Assembly: GCF_007990545.2 (NCBI RefSeq)
Contig: NZ_AP019829.2
Location: 1,674,001-1,738,000, forward strand
Direction: 5' to 3'
Source of the DNA: Leptotrichia wadei
GTDB lineage: Bacteria; Fusobacteriota; Fusobacteriia; Fusobacteriales; Leptotrichiaceae
Length of the DNA: 64,000 nt
The position numbers and the translations under genes were made by a program. Below the pieces are notes generated by a model. That model was not told where the DNA came from. It made no database searches and saw only the letters and a program-made list of their open reading frames with translations. Shown one piece after another: positions 48,405-59,235 of the stretch (position 1 is the first letter of the stretch; every line of letters begins with the position of its first letter).

Positions 48405-49016
48405 TCTCCCTCCTTATCAATTTTTATTAATATAATCATTTGTAAAAATCTAAAACTCCAATTAACACAATATTCTATTATTTTCCAATAAAAGTCCTTA
48501 ATTTTCTACTGTAATAAATACTAAATGCTGATTAATTTTTACAATCTTAACTTTTATGAATTTTTATTTTTTTATTTCATAAAAAATTATATTATTTCCT
48601 AATTCTATTCAATATTTGATTTACTTTTACATTATACTATATTTTGAAAAAATTATCAAAAATAAAGTTCTTATACTAAACCTTGTTTAAAAATACTGAC
48701 AAGAGGACTTAATACTAAACTCCATTTGAATAACGAATACATTGTAAATCTTTTTAGCAGATTAAACCTGATATTTATTCTTAAATAATTAAAGTAAATA
48801 TTCGCTTTTTAAACGGGGAATAGTATGACTGCTTGGAAAAGAATTTATAATCCGTTCTCTGTTTAAATGGGAAATAGTATTACAAGAATACATTTAAAAT
48901 TTTAAAATAAAAATAAATAATATATCTTAAAAAAAGAGAAAATCAACTGTAAAATCCAATTACAATAAATTTTCTCCAAATTATTTTTATTCTTTAGTTT
49001 TTCATACTTCAAAATA
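48405..49016. other. 612-nt intergenic region with clustered degenerate repeats
   Basis: No gene. It holds the pdxK terminator (48929-48977) and at least four related short elements: ATACTAAACCTTGTTTAAAA (48673-48692), ATACTAAACTCCATTTGAA (48712-48730), TTTTTAAACGGGGAATAGTA (48806-48825) and CTGTTTAAATGGGAAATAGT (48859-48878). The first two read on the opposite strand to the last two. Their purpose is unknown. Confidence 0.55.
48929..48977 (-). terminator. Rho-independent terminator of pdxK
   Basis: GAGAAAAT (48936-48943) pairs with ATTTTCTC (48969-48976), the loop has an internal GTAA/TTAC pairing, and seven Ts follow on the minus strand. It is 40 nt after the pdxK stop. Confidence 0.7.
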
Positions 49017-49829
49017 TTATTTTAATGCAAATGCCTTATGATTCAACGGTCCAGTATAATCATTTAATTTAAAAGATTGTTTTAATGCTTCCGCTATTAA
49101 TTTTTTAGTTGTAGCAACTGCCTGGGATACTGTCGCCCCTTTGGCAATTTCTGAAGTTATTGAAGCTGAGAATGTGCATCCTGCTCCGTGATTCCATTCT
49201 GTATCTATTTTTTCAGATTCAAAAAATTCAAAATCCTTTCCATCATATAAAATATCTACAGATTTATCTCCTGCAAAAAACTTTCTTCCTTTGATTACAA
49301 CGTTTTTTGCACCTAAATCATATATTTTTTTTGCCGCCTCCTTTGCTTTCTCAATCGTATTTATCTTTTCTATTCCAGCTAATTGTGCTGCCTCAAATAA
49401 ATTTGGTGTAACAACAGTTGCATAAGGCAATAAGTATTTTTTCATTGCAGTTACATTTTCTGGAAAAAGATTTTCAGTTGATCCGCTAGTTACTTTACAA
49501 ACCATTACAGGATCAATAACAATCGGATTTTTCAAATCTTTTAAAACAGAACCCACATATTCAATAATTTCCGCAGTTGGAAGCATTCCAGTTTTTAATG
49601 CATCTACTCCAATTCCATTTATAACAGTGTCAATTTGCTCTTTAATAACATTCAACTCAACTGGAAAAACCTTGTGAGCCCATCTATTTCGTGGATCCAT
49701 CGTAACAATAACTGTAAGGGCATTCATTCCATAAACTCCTCTTTCCTGGAAAGTCTTTAAATCAGCTTGTATTCCAGCTCCTCCACTTGTATCAGATCCT
49801 GCAATTGTTAAAACTTTTTTTATAGACAT
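49017..49829 (-). CDS. pdxK: Pyridoxine/hydroxymethylpyrimidine kinase (PdxK/ThiD family)
   Basis: 270 residues. KVLTIAGSDTSGGAGIQADLKTFQ substrate site, YGMNALTVIVTMDP, GIGVDALKTGMLP, VIDPVMVCK and the anion-hole EWNHGAGCTFSASI motif are characteristic. It resembles the Firmicutes PdxK of the ThiD fold more than true ThiD, so vitamin B6 salvage is the likelier role; thiamine kinase activity is possible. ATG 49829 has a perfect AGGAGGT; an upstream in-frame start (49880) would overlap metF. Confidence 0.88.
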   Translation of the reverse strand: MSIKKVLTIAGSDTSGGAGIQADLKTFQERGVYGMNALTVIVTMDPRNRWAHKVFPVELNVIKEQIDTVINGIGVDALKTGMLPTAEIIEYVGSVLKDLKNPIVIDPVMVCKVTSGSTENLFPENVTAMKKYLLPYATVVTPNLFEAAQLAGIEKINTIEKAKEAAKKIYDLGAKNVVIKGRKFFAGDKSVDILYDGKDFEFFESEKIDTEWNHGAGCTFSASITSEIAKGATVSQAVATTKKLIAEALKQSFKLNDYTGPLNHKAFALK

Positions 49830-49863
49830 TTTGCTACCTCCTATTTTATATTTTTTTATTAAA

Positions 49864-50739
49864 TTATCTTGCAAATTCAATATTTTTCACAATTTCCTTA
49901 GCAATTTCAGGCTTATTCATCGTATAAATATGAATTCCTCTAATTCCATAAGCCAGTAATTCTATAATCTGTTCACTTGCATACATTATTCCCGCTTTTT
50001 TCATAGATTCTGGATTATCTCCATATTTTCCCAGTAATTTATCCAATTTCTCAGGTACAGAGCATTTTGACAATTCTATAATTCTTTTTATTTGTTTTGC
50101 ATTTGTAACTGGCATAATTCCTGCAATTAACGGAACTTTTATATCCAGTTTTTCAGCCTGTTCCTTAAATTTTATAAAAATATCATTGTCAAAGAACATT
50201 TGAGAAGCCAAAAAGTCAGTACCAGCTTCAACTTTATTCTTTAAATGAAATAAGTCAACTAAATCATTATTTTCATAATGAGTTTCAGGGTAGAACGCAC
50301 CACCAATTGAAAAATCATTAAATTCACTATTTTTTCTCAAATCACTAATCAATTCTGAAGCATATTTATAATCTCCTCTATTATAAATCTCTTCTGTTTC
50401 CCCTTGCGGAACATCTCCACGAAGTGCCAAAATATTTTTTATATTACACTTTTTTGCCTCTTGTAAATAATCATTAATTTCACTTTTTTTACTTCCAACG
50501 CAAGTCAAATGAGCCAACACTTCCGTCTTCAAATTATTTTTAATATGTGAAGCCATTTCAATAGTCCCACCTTTAGTCTTTCCACCTGCACCATAAGTAA
50601 CACTAATAAAATCAGGCTTATATTGTACCAATTCATCTGTTACATCCTTTAATTTTTCCACAGAAAAATTCTTATTTGGCGGAAAAATTTCAAAGGAAAT
50701 TAAATGCTCCTTTTTCTCAAACAAATCTTTTATTCTCAT
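49864..50739 (-). CDS. metF: 5,10-methylenetetrahydrofolate reductase
   Basis: 291 residues, FAD-dependent TIM barrel. LISFEIFPPNKNFSVEKL, FISVTYGAGGKTKGGT, LAHLTCVGSKKSEI, ILALRGDVPQGE and ASQMFFDNDIF are the typical strands, and KAGIMYASEQIIELL lies near the end. It provides methyl-THF for methionine synthesis. The ATG at 50739 is preceded by GGGAGGA, against a TTG 12 nt upstream. It is the first gene of a pair with pdxK, 34 nt apart. Confidence 0.94.
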   Translation of the reverse strand: MRIKDLFEKKEHLISFEIFPPNKNFSVEKLKDVTDELVQYKPDFISVTYGAGGKTKGGTIEMASHIKNNLKTEVLAHLTCVGSKKSEINDYLQEAKKCNIKNILALRGDVPQGETEEIYNRGDYKYASELISDLRKNSEFNDFSIGGAFYPETHYENNDLVDLFHLKNKVEAGTDFLASQMFFDNDIFIKFKEQAEKLDIKVPLIAGIMPVTNAKQIKRIIELSKCSVPEKLDKLLGKYGDNPESMKKAGIMYASEQIIELLAYGIRGIHIYTMNKPEIAKEIVKNIEFAR

Positions 50740-51164
50740 AAATCCTCCCAATTTAAATTATTTTTATTATTTTTAAAAGTTTACAAAATTCTATTAATAC
50801 ACTCTTTTTCAATTTTATGTTTTCTATTTTTATTCAATTTCACAACAAAAATTTTTAATAAAAAAAATTATACTTTTGAAAAATAAAATTTTATAATAAA
50901 GTTGCTATTTAAATAAAAAGTAACATTTGTATTATCAATTCTTTTATATTGTACTACAAAAAATTCATTTTGTAAAATTTTTAACTATACTTTTTTATTT
51001 TTATTTGTAATAAATTTTAGTTATAGCAAAACCCTAAAAGTTATAGTTTTAAAATAATTTTTCTATAATCAAATTGAAAAAATAAATTGATTTTCCTGGC
51101 AAAATAAAAAGTGCAAAAAAAGAATTCCTAAAATTGTCTAATTCCAGAAATTCTTAAAAAAAAT
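50740..51164. other. Intergenic region, argG terminator and metF leader
   Basis: 425 very AT-rich bases. The argG terminator occupies 51115-51155. Otherwise no gene, riboswitch or convincing promoter is seen. Confidence 0.55.
51115..51155 (-). terminator. Rho-independent terminator of argG
   Basis: A 9-bp stem with one G-U pair (51120-51128 with 51147-51155), an 18-nt loop and seven Ts on the minus strand, starting 10 nt after the argG stop. Confidence 0.75.
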
Positions 51165-52367
51165 TTATTTATGTTTTTTATAAGCTCTAATTCTATTTGG
51201 AAGTGAGAATAATTTAATAAATCCTTCTGCATCCTTATGACTATACAATTCACTCGCACCAAATGAAGAAATCTCTTCATCATACAATGCAAAATCAGTA
51301 AATCTTCCAGCAATTTTTATACTTCCTTTGTATAATTTTAATCTTATTGTGCCAGTTACATTTTTAGAAGTTTCATCTACAAATGCATCAAGACCTTCCC
51401 GAAGTGGTGTAAACCATTGTCCTGAATATGCGATACTTGCATATTTTTGTGATACTAATTTTTTAAACTCAAAAGTATCTTTATCAAGAATCAAAGTTTC
51501 TAATTCCTTTAATGCTTCCATTAGCAATGTTCCACCTGGAGTTTCATAAATCCCTCTTGATTTCATTCCGACTAGTCTGTTTTCCACAATGTCAATTACT
51601 CCAACACCATTTTCTCCAGCGATTTTATTTAGCCTTCTCAATAATTCCACAGGCTCTAGAGCTTCACCATCTACTTTTACAGGCCATCCTTGTTCAAATG
51701 TAATATCCACATAAGTTGGCTTATCTGGTGCCTTTTCAGGTGGAGTTGTCATCATGTATACAACATCTTCCTTATGCTCATTTTCAAGATTTTCAATATC
51801 TCCACCTTCATGAGAAATATGCCATAAATTTTGATCTCTCGAATAAATTTTTTCTTTTGTTGCACTTACTTTTATACCTTTTTTTTGTGCATAGTCAATC
51901 GCATCTTCTCTTGAAGAAATATCCCAAATTCTCCAAGGTGCAATTATTTTTAATGTTGGATCCAATGAAAATACACCAGTTTCAAATCTAACTTGGTCAT
52001 TTCCCTTTCCAGTACATCCATGACAAATATATGCCGCCCCTTCTTTATGAGCCACATCTACCAATGCCTTAGAAATCAAAGGTCTTGCAACTGAAGTTCC
52101 CAAAAGATATTTGTTTTCATAAACTGCTCCTGCTCTTAATGCACGGAATGCATAATCTCTTACAAATTCTTCTTTCATATCCTCCACATAAACTTTTGAA
52201 GCACCTGATTCAATAGCTTTTACCTTTACTTCCTCCATATCATCATCTTGTCCCACATCAACACAACATGCGATTACATCTAAGTCGTAATGTTCTTTTA
52301 GCCAAGGAATGATAATTGATGTATCAAGTCCACCTGAATATGCTAAAACTACTTTTTCTTTTGCCAT
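51165..52367 (-). CDS. argG: Argininosuccinate synthase
   Basis: 400 residues. ATP P-loop [18 protein letters not shown], the CCVDVGQ segment, [25 protein letters not shown] and [18 protein letters not shown] are diagnostic. It condenses citrulline and aspartate. argH and other arginine genes are not adjacent, so it may serve citrulline recycling or a scattered pathway. A single gene with its own terminator; AAGGAC precedes the ATG. Confidence 0.95.
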   Translation of the reverse strand: MAKEKVVLAYSGGLDTSIIIPWLKEHYDLDVIACCVDVGQDDDMEEVKVKAIESGASKVYVEDMKEEFVRDYAFRALRAGAVYENKYLLGTSVARPLISKALVDVAHKEGAAYICHGCTGKGNDQVRFETGVFSLDPTLKIIAPWRIWDISSREDAIDYAQKKGIKVSATKEKIYSRDQNLWHISHEGGDIENLENEHKEDVVYMMTTPPEKAPDKPTYVDITFEQGWPVKVDGEALEPVELLRRLNKIAGENGVGVIDIVENRLVGMKSRGIYETPGGTLLMEALKELETLILDKDTFEFKKLVSQKYASIAYSGQWFTPLREGLDAFVDETSKNVTGTIRLKLYKGSIKIAGRFTDFALYDEEISSFGASELYSHKDAEGFIKLFSLPNRIRAYKKHK

Positions 52368-52401
52368 ATTTTTTGTCCTTTCTAGTTTAAAATTTATTCA
52401 A

Positions 52402-53001
52402 TTAAAATTTATTTGGAAAATTTTGTTTCAATATTTTATTCCAACTGTCAACTCTATTTTTTTGAGTTTTTAGAAATGCGTCAACATCTCCTTCAACCAC
52501 AACTTTTTTCATTACATCTCCATTAGACAATTTTTTTACAACTTTTAAATCATCATCTGACACAACTTCTCCAAAAATTGTATGATTGCCATTTAGCCAT
52601 TCTGTTGGAACAGTTGTAATAAAAAACTGACTTCCATTTGTTCCAGGTCCTGCATTTGCCATAGCTAATTTCCCAGCCTTTGAAAAGTTCAGTCCATTAT
52701 TAACTTCATCTTCAAATTGGTATCCAGGTCCTCCAGCACCGGTTCCCGCAGGATCTCCACCTTGAGCCATAAAGTTGTCAATTACCCTATGAAATTTTAA
52801 TCCATCATAATATCCCTTTTTAGCCAAATTTACAAAATTTGCCACAGTTACAGGCGATTTTTCAGGCAATAAATTAATATTTATATCACCCTTTTCAGTC
52901 ATAATTTTTACTTTCATCTTATATTCCCTGCTGTATGATATCACGCCTGCCATCATTATCATCAGAAACGACAACATTAACAATGATACTTTTCTAATCA
53001 T
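52402..53001 (-). CDS. Secreted cyclophilin-type peptidyl-prolyl isomerase
   Basis: 199 residues from ATG 53001, preceded by GGAGAGG. An N-terminal signal sequence ([20 protein letters not shown]) directs it across the inner membrane. The cyclophilin domain has [37 protein letters not shown] and the [14 protein letters not shown] loop. A C-terminal extension of about 35 residues lies beyond the usual domain. Likely role: folding of exported proteins. Confidence 0.9.
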   Translation of the reverse strand: MIRKVSLLMLSFLMIMMAGVISYSREYKMKVKIMTEKGDININLLPEKSPVTVANFVNLAKKGYYDGLKFHRVIDNFMAQGGDPAGTGAGGPGYQFEDEVNNGLNFSKAGKLAMANAGPGTNGSQFFITTVPTEWLNGNHTIFGEVVSDDDLKVVKKLSNGDVMKKVVVEGDVDAFLKTQKNRVDSWNKILKQNFPNKF

Positions 53002-53066
53002 ACATTCCTCTCCTTTTCTTATTTGTTTTAGTTGCATACTTTCAATGCGTACTTAAAACCTTTTTA

Positions 53067-53471
53067 CTATTTTCCGTTAAATACTGTTGGATATGCCTTA
53101 TCATTGTTAAAAGCCCAAGAACCAGTATAATAATAGCTGTTATCACTTGAGTTGTAGACTAAATTTCTGCCTGCCTTCAAATGCATGTATTTATATTTTT
53201 TCAAATAGTTTTTAGCTTTTTCAATATCCTTAACTATCACTCCAACTTTTACATTTTCATAAGTTTCTCCATCAAACACACATTTTTCAAAATTTACATC
53301 CATTCTAGAATAATCCTTGCCGTCTACCTTTTTAAATTCACCATCTTCCTTCGGAACATTACAATAAGAATCCTTTTGAAGTTTTGCTGTTACTTCGTGA
53401 ACTTTCTTACTTTCTCCAGCCGCAAACATTGTCATAGAAATTGCAAATAATGCAAAAATACTTTTTTTCAT
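53067..53471 (-). CDS. Small secreted protein of unknown function
   Basis: 134 residues. A cleavable signal peptide (MKKSIFALFAISMTMFAAGE) is followed by a lysine- and tyrosine-rich domain with two Cys (DSYCNVP, FEKCVFDG) that could form a disulfide, and a C-terminal YYYTGSWAFNNDKAYPTVF. It has a GGAGG-type ribosome site and is 65 nt upstream of the cyclophilin gene, so co-expression is likely. No family recognised. Confidence 0.7.
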   Translation of the reverse strand: MKKSIFALFAISMTMFAAGESKKVHEVTAKLQKDSYCNVPKEDGEFKKVDGKDYSRMDVNFEKCVFDGETYENVKVGVIVKDIEKAKNYLKKYKYMHLKAGRNLVYNSSDNSYYYTGSWAFNNDKAYPTVFNGK

Positions 53472-53506
53472 AATAAGTTTCCTCCTAATTTTATATATTC
53501 GAATCT

Positions 53507-53610
53507 CTTTAACATCAAACTGATAAAATTAAATAATATCGGAATCTTCCTTAAAATAGTTATAACTTTGTAAGTTCGGTTTTAAAGCGATTTTATTACG
53601 TATAGTATAA
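53507..53610 (+). repeat. Dispersed intergenic repeat, copy D
   Basis: The fullest copy: AACATCAAACTGATAAAATT, AAATAGTTATAACTTTG and GTTCGGTTTTAAAGCGATTT blocks. The first two match 9071-9135 and the last two match 36389-36482. Intergenic, upstream of the secreted-protein gene. Confidence 0.6.
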
Positions 53611-53728
53611 CACACTTTCTCTGATTTTTCCATTTTTTCTTATATTTAGATTATTAAAAACACTAAATTTTATTGTATACTAAAATTTCCTTAATATTAA
53701 TTCTTTGAATTATTCAAAATAATTTTTC

Positions 53729-54463
53729 CTATAATCCCAATACATCCTTCATAGTATAAAGCCCTGCTTTCTTCCCAAAAAGAAATTCCACAGCCCTAAC
53801 TGCACCATCTGAGAACATTTTTCTTGACAATGCTTCATGTTTTATCTCAATTATTTCATCATTTTTAGCATAAATCACAGTGTGTTCTCCCACGATATTT
53901 CCACCACGGATAGCATGAACTCCTATTTCCTTTTCAGCACGTTTACTATGTCCTTCTCTTCCATAAACTGTTCTGTAATCTTTTCCATTATTATCCAAGT
54001 TTTCTTTCACAATTTCCAGCAAAGTGTCTGCCGTACCGCTTGGAGCATCAATTTTTCTGTTATGATGCTTTTCAACTATTTCAATATCAAAATCTTTTAA
54101 TAATTTTGTTGCAAAAGCTACAATTTCATTGACAATATTTACTCCAACCGAAGTATTTGTAGCCTTAATTATCGGTATTTTTTTTGAAGCTTCTTCAATT
54201 TCCTTTATTTGAGCTTCAGAATGTCCAGTTGTAGCGATTAACACTGGAACTTTTTTATTAATTCCCGCTTCCAGCACATCTTCCAAAAGGCTAAAGTGTG
54301 AAAAGTCTATAATTGCATCAAAATCCACATTATTTTCCTTCAAATTTTTAAAATCTCCATTTCCAAGCGGGTCAACAAATCCAACAAATTCATTTCCAGA
54401 ATTTATTACAGATTCCTTCACATATTGTGCCATAACTCCAGCACCGTAAACTACTATTTTCAT
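53729..54463 (-). CDS. dapB: 4-hydroxy-tetrahydrodipicolinate reductase
   Basis: 244 residues. N-terminal nucleotide-binding loop VVYGAGVMAQYVKESV, active-site EKHHNRKIDAPSGTA (catalytic His pair and Lys) and GREGHSKRAEKEIGVHAIRGGNIVGEH. It makes tetrahydrodipicolinate for lysine and cell-wall diaminopimelate. No other dap gene is adjacent. AAGGAGG precedes the ATG. The length is slightly short but complete. Confidence 0.93.
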   Translation of the reverse strand: MKIVVYGAGVMAQYVKESVINSGNEFVGFVDPLGNGDFKNLKENNVDFDAIIDFSHFSLLEDVLEAGINKKVPVLIATTGHSEAQIKEIEEASKKIPIIKATNTSVGVNIVNEIVAFATKLLKDFDIEIVEKHHNRKIDAPSGTADTLLEIVKENLDNNGKDYRTVYGREGHSKRAEKEIGVHAIRGGNIVGEHTVIYAKNDEIIEIKHEALSRKMFSDGAVRAVEFLFGKKAGLYTMKDVLGL

Positions 54464-54510
54464 TTAACAACCTCCTTATAATTTTAAACTCAATTTTTTA
54501 CCATTATTAT

Positions 54511-54536
54511 AAAAGACCGAAAATCTCGGTCTTTTT
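54511..54536 (-). terminator. Rho-independent terminator of gloA
   Basis: AAAAGACCGA (54511-54520) pairs with TCGGTCTTTT (54526-54535), with a 5-nt loop. It is symmetric with A and T runs, so it may work both ways; it lies 45 nt after gloA. Confidence 0.8.
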
Positions 54537-54580
54537 ATATTATTTTTATCAAAATTTCTATTTAACTGCTCTTAACATTT

Positions 54581-54964
54581 TTATTTTGCACGAATTACTT
54601 CCATACGGTAACCATCTGGATCTGTCACAAAATAATAATGTCCTGGCTTTCCAGGCAAGCCCTTAATATCAGTTGTTTCATATCCAAGTGCCTTATGTTT
54701 TGCATTGTCACCTTCCAAATCATCTGAAGCAATTGCAAGATGTGAAAAACCATCACCAATCGTATATGGTCCATGACCGTAATTGTAAGTCAGCTCAATT
54801 TCAAAATGTTCACCTGGAAGAGCCAAATAAACAATAGTAAACTTATGCTCTGGATAATCCATACGTCGATCTTCTTTAAATCCAAATGCCTTTTCATAAA
54901 ATTCAATAGACGTTTCCAAATTTTCTACACGTAAGCAAGCGTGCAACATGTTTAAAATAGCCAT
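54581..54964 (-). CDS. gloA: Lactoylglutathione lyase (glyoxalase I)
   Basis: 127 residues, single VOC domain. Metal ligands appear as His8 (MLHACLRV), Glu in HFEIELTYN, His in GFSHLAIAS and Glu in YRMEVI. It detoxifies methylglyoxal from glycolysis as a homodimer. GGAAGGGA precedes the ATG; single-gene unit with its own terminator. Confidence 0.93.
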   Translation of the reverse strand: MAILNMLHACLRVENLETSIEFYEKAFGFKEDRRMDYPEHKFTIVYLALPGEHFEIELTYNYGHGPYTIGDGFSHLAIASDDLEGDNAKHKALGYETTDIKGLPGKPGHYYFVTDPDGYRMEVIRAK

Positions 54965-55006
54965 TTCATTCCCTTCCTTTTCATTTTAATTTATTTTAAG
55001 AATATT

Positions 55007-56005
55007 TTAACTACTTCTTGCTCCACTCATATCAAGTCTAAGACCTGGAAGTTTTCCTTTTACTACTCTTCTTTCAATTAATGATTCTGAAGCTCCAACT
55101 TTTGTCAATCTTTCTATAACTTCAATTATAAATTCATCATTTTCTTCTGAAACATAAGAACCTTCAGGTATTCCTAAAAGTTCTCTTCCTTCTGGAGTAG
55201 AAACTGGTGTATTTATATATTTTATTAATTGATTTGTATTTTCATCTAATCTTACAGTTCCCCATACTAAGTCAAAATTATCTGAAACTTTGTCATTTGG
55301 TGTTATAGCTTGTACCGAACGAGCTACTTCAGAAAAGTTTCCGTACTGATCTTCATATCCGATAGATACTTCATAATCTTGATTTACATCAATGCCAGTA
55401 ATATAGTGTGAACCTATTCTTTCATGTCTTATAATTTTTCTGTATTCTTGTCCATCCTTGAAAAGTTTTATAACTACATTGTCAATGACTCCATTATTTG
55501 ATGATAATCTTTCATACGTATCATCACGAATTTCCCAATACATAAACAATGTTGTAGGATTTTTTGGCATTAGCACGATTTCATCAACAAAATATGCTAC
55601 TGGCAATGGAGCTTTATCGAAGTAAATATCCTCATGGTTTGAGTTTCCATCATATTCAACACCTTTTGCAAATTTTGAACGGTTAATTTCAGTTTCTACA
55701 TATCTACGTCTTATTTGATCTGGCGAAATTTTTTCAAAGTCAAAATTCAAAGATTTAAACATTCTCTTATATTTTTTCCCAAAATTTCCAACTAATTTTC
55801 TATTTATGAAATTTCTATAAAACGTTCTGCTTCTTTTTATTAAAAAACATTTTACTAAAATTCTCTCAATAATTTCTCTTTCAATAACTTCAAAAGAAAC
55901 TATTTCTTCAACTTTTTTAAAGCTTTTTCTTTTATTTCCAACTAATTTTTCATTTATGTAATTTCTATAATGTGTTCTTTTTCTATTTTTTCTTGCTTGC
56001 TCCAT
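55007..56005 (-). CDS. DUF4912 protein with duplicated basic N-terminus
   Basis: 332 residues. The first 90 residues are strongly basic and contain two similar units (RTHYRNYINEKLVGNKRKSF and RTFYRNFINRKLVGNFGKKY), an internal duplication about 50 residues apart. DUF4912 follows (PVAYFVDEIVLMPKNPTTLF, then MYWEIRDDTYERL and an Ig-like EVSIGYEDQYGNFSEVA). DUF4912 proteins are common in Fusobacteriota, function unknown; the basic part could bind nucleic acid. ATG 56005 is preferred over 56011 by AGGTGG spacing. Confidence 0.82.
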   Translation of the reverse strand: MEQARKNRKRTHYRNYINEKLVGNKRKSFKKVEEIVSFEVIEREIIERILVKCFLIKRSRTFYRNFINRKLVGNFGKKYKRMFKSLNFDFEKISPDQIRRRYVETEINRSKFAKGVEYDGNSNHEDIYFDKAPLPVAYFVDEIVLMPKNPTTLFMYWEIRDDTYERLSSNNGVIDNVVIKLFKDGQEYRKIIRHERIGSHYITGIDVNQDYEVSIGYEDQYGNFSEVARSVQAITPNDKVSDNFDLVWGTVRLDENTNQLIKYINTPVSTPEGRELLGIPEGSYVSEENDEFIIEVIERLTKVGASESLIERRVVKGKLPGLRLDMSGARSS

Positions 56006-56353
56006 TCCCATTCCACCTTTACATTAATTATTTATTTAATTTTTATTTATAATATTTATAACAGTTCTTAAAAAATAAGAATTTATATTTTTTAAGTTTA
56101 TTATTAAAATTAAATCTTAATAAATGGTATACTGGATACCACTGCTAAATCTAACAAAATTGTTATTATTAACTTTTTTTCTAAAGAATCTCTTTACTAT
56201 TCCTTGTTTAAAAAATTTTTTAAACCAAATACTACTTCATAAAAAGAACTTTATTTCTTTGTTTATATTTTATCATAAATAAAAGAGAAATTCAAATATT
56301 TTTATTTTAATTTACTTGATTTTTTGAAACTATTTTAACACATTTTTTAAAAT
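56006..56353. other. Intergenic region downstream of the atp operon
   Basis: About 350 bases, AT-rich, with a TTTACTATTCCTTGTTTAAA element (56193-56212) related to those at 48.7-48.9 kb and a nearby imperfect inverted copy. No gene and no strong terminator for atpC are seen. Confidence 0.5.
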
Positions 56354-56743
56354 TTACTTTTTGCTCAAATTACTCTGAATACGTTTTTTTGTTCCTAAAA
56401 TATCTCGATCTTCTTTTAACTTTTGATTTTTTGCCTTTTCAATAGCAACTTGTCTTGCCATTCTTTCAGCTTCTGCCTTAGTTGTTTCAACTATATTTAC
56501 TCCCAAAATAACAACTTTATCCTGTCTAACTTCTAAAAATCCACCTTCCAGATAATATGTCACATCTTCCTTGTCCTTTTCACGTACAAGCATCTCTCCT
56601 GCACCAATAGCTGTTATGTAATTAATATGCTTTGCAAGTATTCCAATATCTCCACTTTCTGTACGTAATTTTACAAATTCGACAGGCTTTTCAAAAACGA
56701 GTCTTTCTGGAGTTACTGCTTCCAAAATAAATTCTGCTGCCAT
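56354..56743 (-). CDS. atpC: F-type ATP synthase epsilon subunit
   Basis: 129 residues. N-terminal beta sandwich (FILEAVTPERLVFEKPVEFV, GDIGILAKHINYITAIGAGE) and C-terminal helical hairpin (AERMARQVAIEKAKNQKLK). It couples the rotor and inhibits ATP hydrolysis. AAGGAGG sits correctly before ATG 56743. Last gene of the operon, 105 nt after atpD with a hairpin between. Confidence 0.93.
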   Translation of the reverse strand: MAAEFILEAVTPERLVFEKPVEFVKLRTESGDIGILAKHINYITAIGAGEMLVREKDKEDVTYYLEGGFLEVRQDKVVILGVNIVETTKAEAERMARQVAIEKAKNQKLKEDRDILGTKKRIQSNLSKK

Positions 56744-56800
56744 AAAGCCTCCTTCCATTTAAAAGTGATTTTTAAAAATTTAAAAAAATTTATGGGAAAA

Positions 56801-56820
56801 CAGGGAATGTTAAATCCCTG
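56801..56820 (-). terminator. Possible attenuator hairpin between atpD and atpC
   Basis: CAGGGA (56801-56806) and TCCCTG (56815-56820) form a short GC-rich hairpin followed on the minus strand by TTTT. It may reduce transcription into atpC or stabilise the upstream message. Confidence 0.45.
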
Positions 56821-56848
56821 CTTTCTTTAATATAATCTTTAAAATTAA

Positions 56849-58249
<1,401 letters not shown>

Positions 58250-58359
58250 TTAAGTCTAACCTCCTTCTTAAAATTCTGCTCTTTTATTTTTATTAATATT
58301 TCTATATTCATCTCCCAGTTATAGTACAAAGAGATTTCTTGGTATTTTTTTGTTAAAAA

Positions 58360-59220
58360 TTACTGTACACTTGATGAACCACTTATTATTTCTGTCAGTT
58401 CCTGTGTTATTTGTCCTTGTCTTTCACGATTATATTGTACTTCCAAGTTCTTTATCATTTCAGAAGCATTATCGTTAGCCTGCTTCATTGCCGACATTCT
58501 AGCCGAATGTTCACTTGCTGAATTTTCAAGTAATGACTGATACAGCTTTATATTCAATACTTGTGGTACAAAGGAATTTAACACTTCTTCCTCTGATGGT
58601 TCAAATATATATTCCTTAGTTGGTAACCCTTCCTTTTTCTCAATTGGAAGCAATTTTTCCACTTGAATATTATATTCAATTGCTGATACAAATTTTGAAT
58701 AAATCATATAAACTTCATCATAAAAGTCATTCAAATAAAACTGTACAACATCTTCACTAATTTTTTTTCCTGTTTCAAACATTGTTTCAGGAATCATCTG
58801 TGTATATTCACTATCCACATTAATATCCCGATTTTTACAATATTCTTTAGCCTTTCTTCCAATTGTTATAACTGAAACTTCCCTGCCTTCCTTCTGAAAT
58901 TCCTTTTTCATACTTTCAAGCCTTCTAAAAGTATTTGAGTTAAAACTTCCGCAAAGTCCCCTATCTGATGTCATTACGATAATTCCAACTCTTTTAACTT
59001 CAGGCTTTCCATCAAAAATTACAAATTTATTTCCCGTAAGGCTTGCCACTAGATTATCAAAGGCTTCATTCACAGCACGTGCATAACTTCGTGACTTTAA
59101 AGTAAGAACTTGAAATCTCTTGAATTTAGTAGAAGATACAATATTCATCGCATTTGTAATTTGACTGGTATTTTTTACGCTGTCAATACGTTCTTTTATT
59201 TCTTTCATATTTGCTGCCAT
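58360..59220 (-). CDS. atpG: F-type ATP synthase gamma subunit
   Basis: 286 residues. Central stalk: N-terminal helix MKEIKERIDSVKNTSQITNAM, the conserved GIIVMTSDRGLCGSFNSN and C-terminal helix ASEHSARMSAMKQANDNASEM. Length is normal. It lies between atpA and atpD, with a 15-nt gap to atpA. Confidence 0.95.
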   Translation of the reverse strand: MAANMKEIKERIDSVKNTSQITNAMNIVSSTKFKRFQVLTLKSRSYARAVNEAFDNLVASLTGNKFVIFDGKPEVKRVGIIVMTSDRGLCGSFNSNTFRRLESMKKEFQKEGREVSVITIGRKAKEYCKNRDINVDSEYTQMIPETMFETGKKISEDVVQFYLNDFYDEVYMIYSKFVSAIEYNIQVEKLLPIEKKEGLPTKEYIFEPSEEEVLNSFVPQVLNIKLYQSLLENSASEHSARMSAMKQANDNASEMIKNLEVQYNRERQGQITQELTEIISGSSSVQ

Positions 59221-59235
59221 ATATTTTCACCTGCT

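Noticed and set aside
50740-51164. Riboswitch (SAM or TPP) upstream of metF or pdxK
   Set aside because: No conserved aptamer sequence is recognisable in the AT-rich leader.
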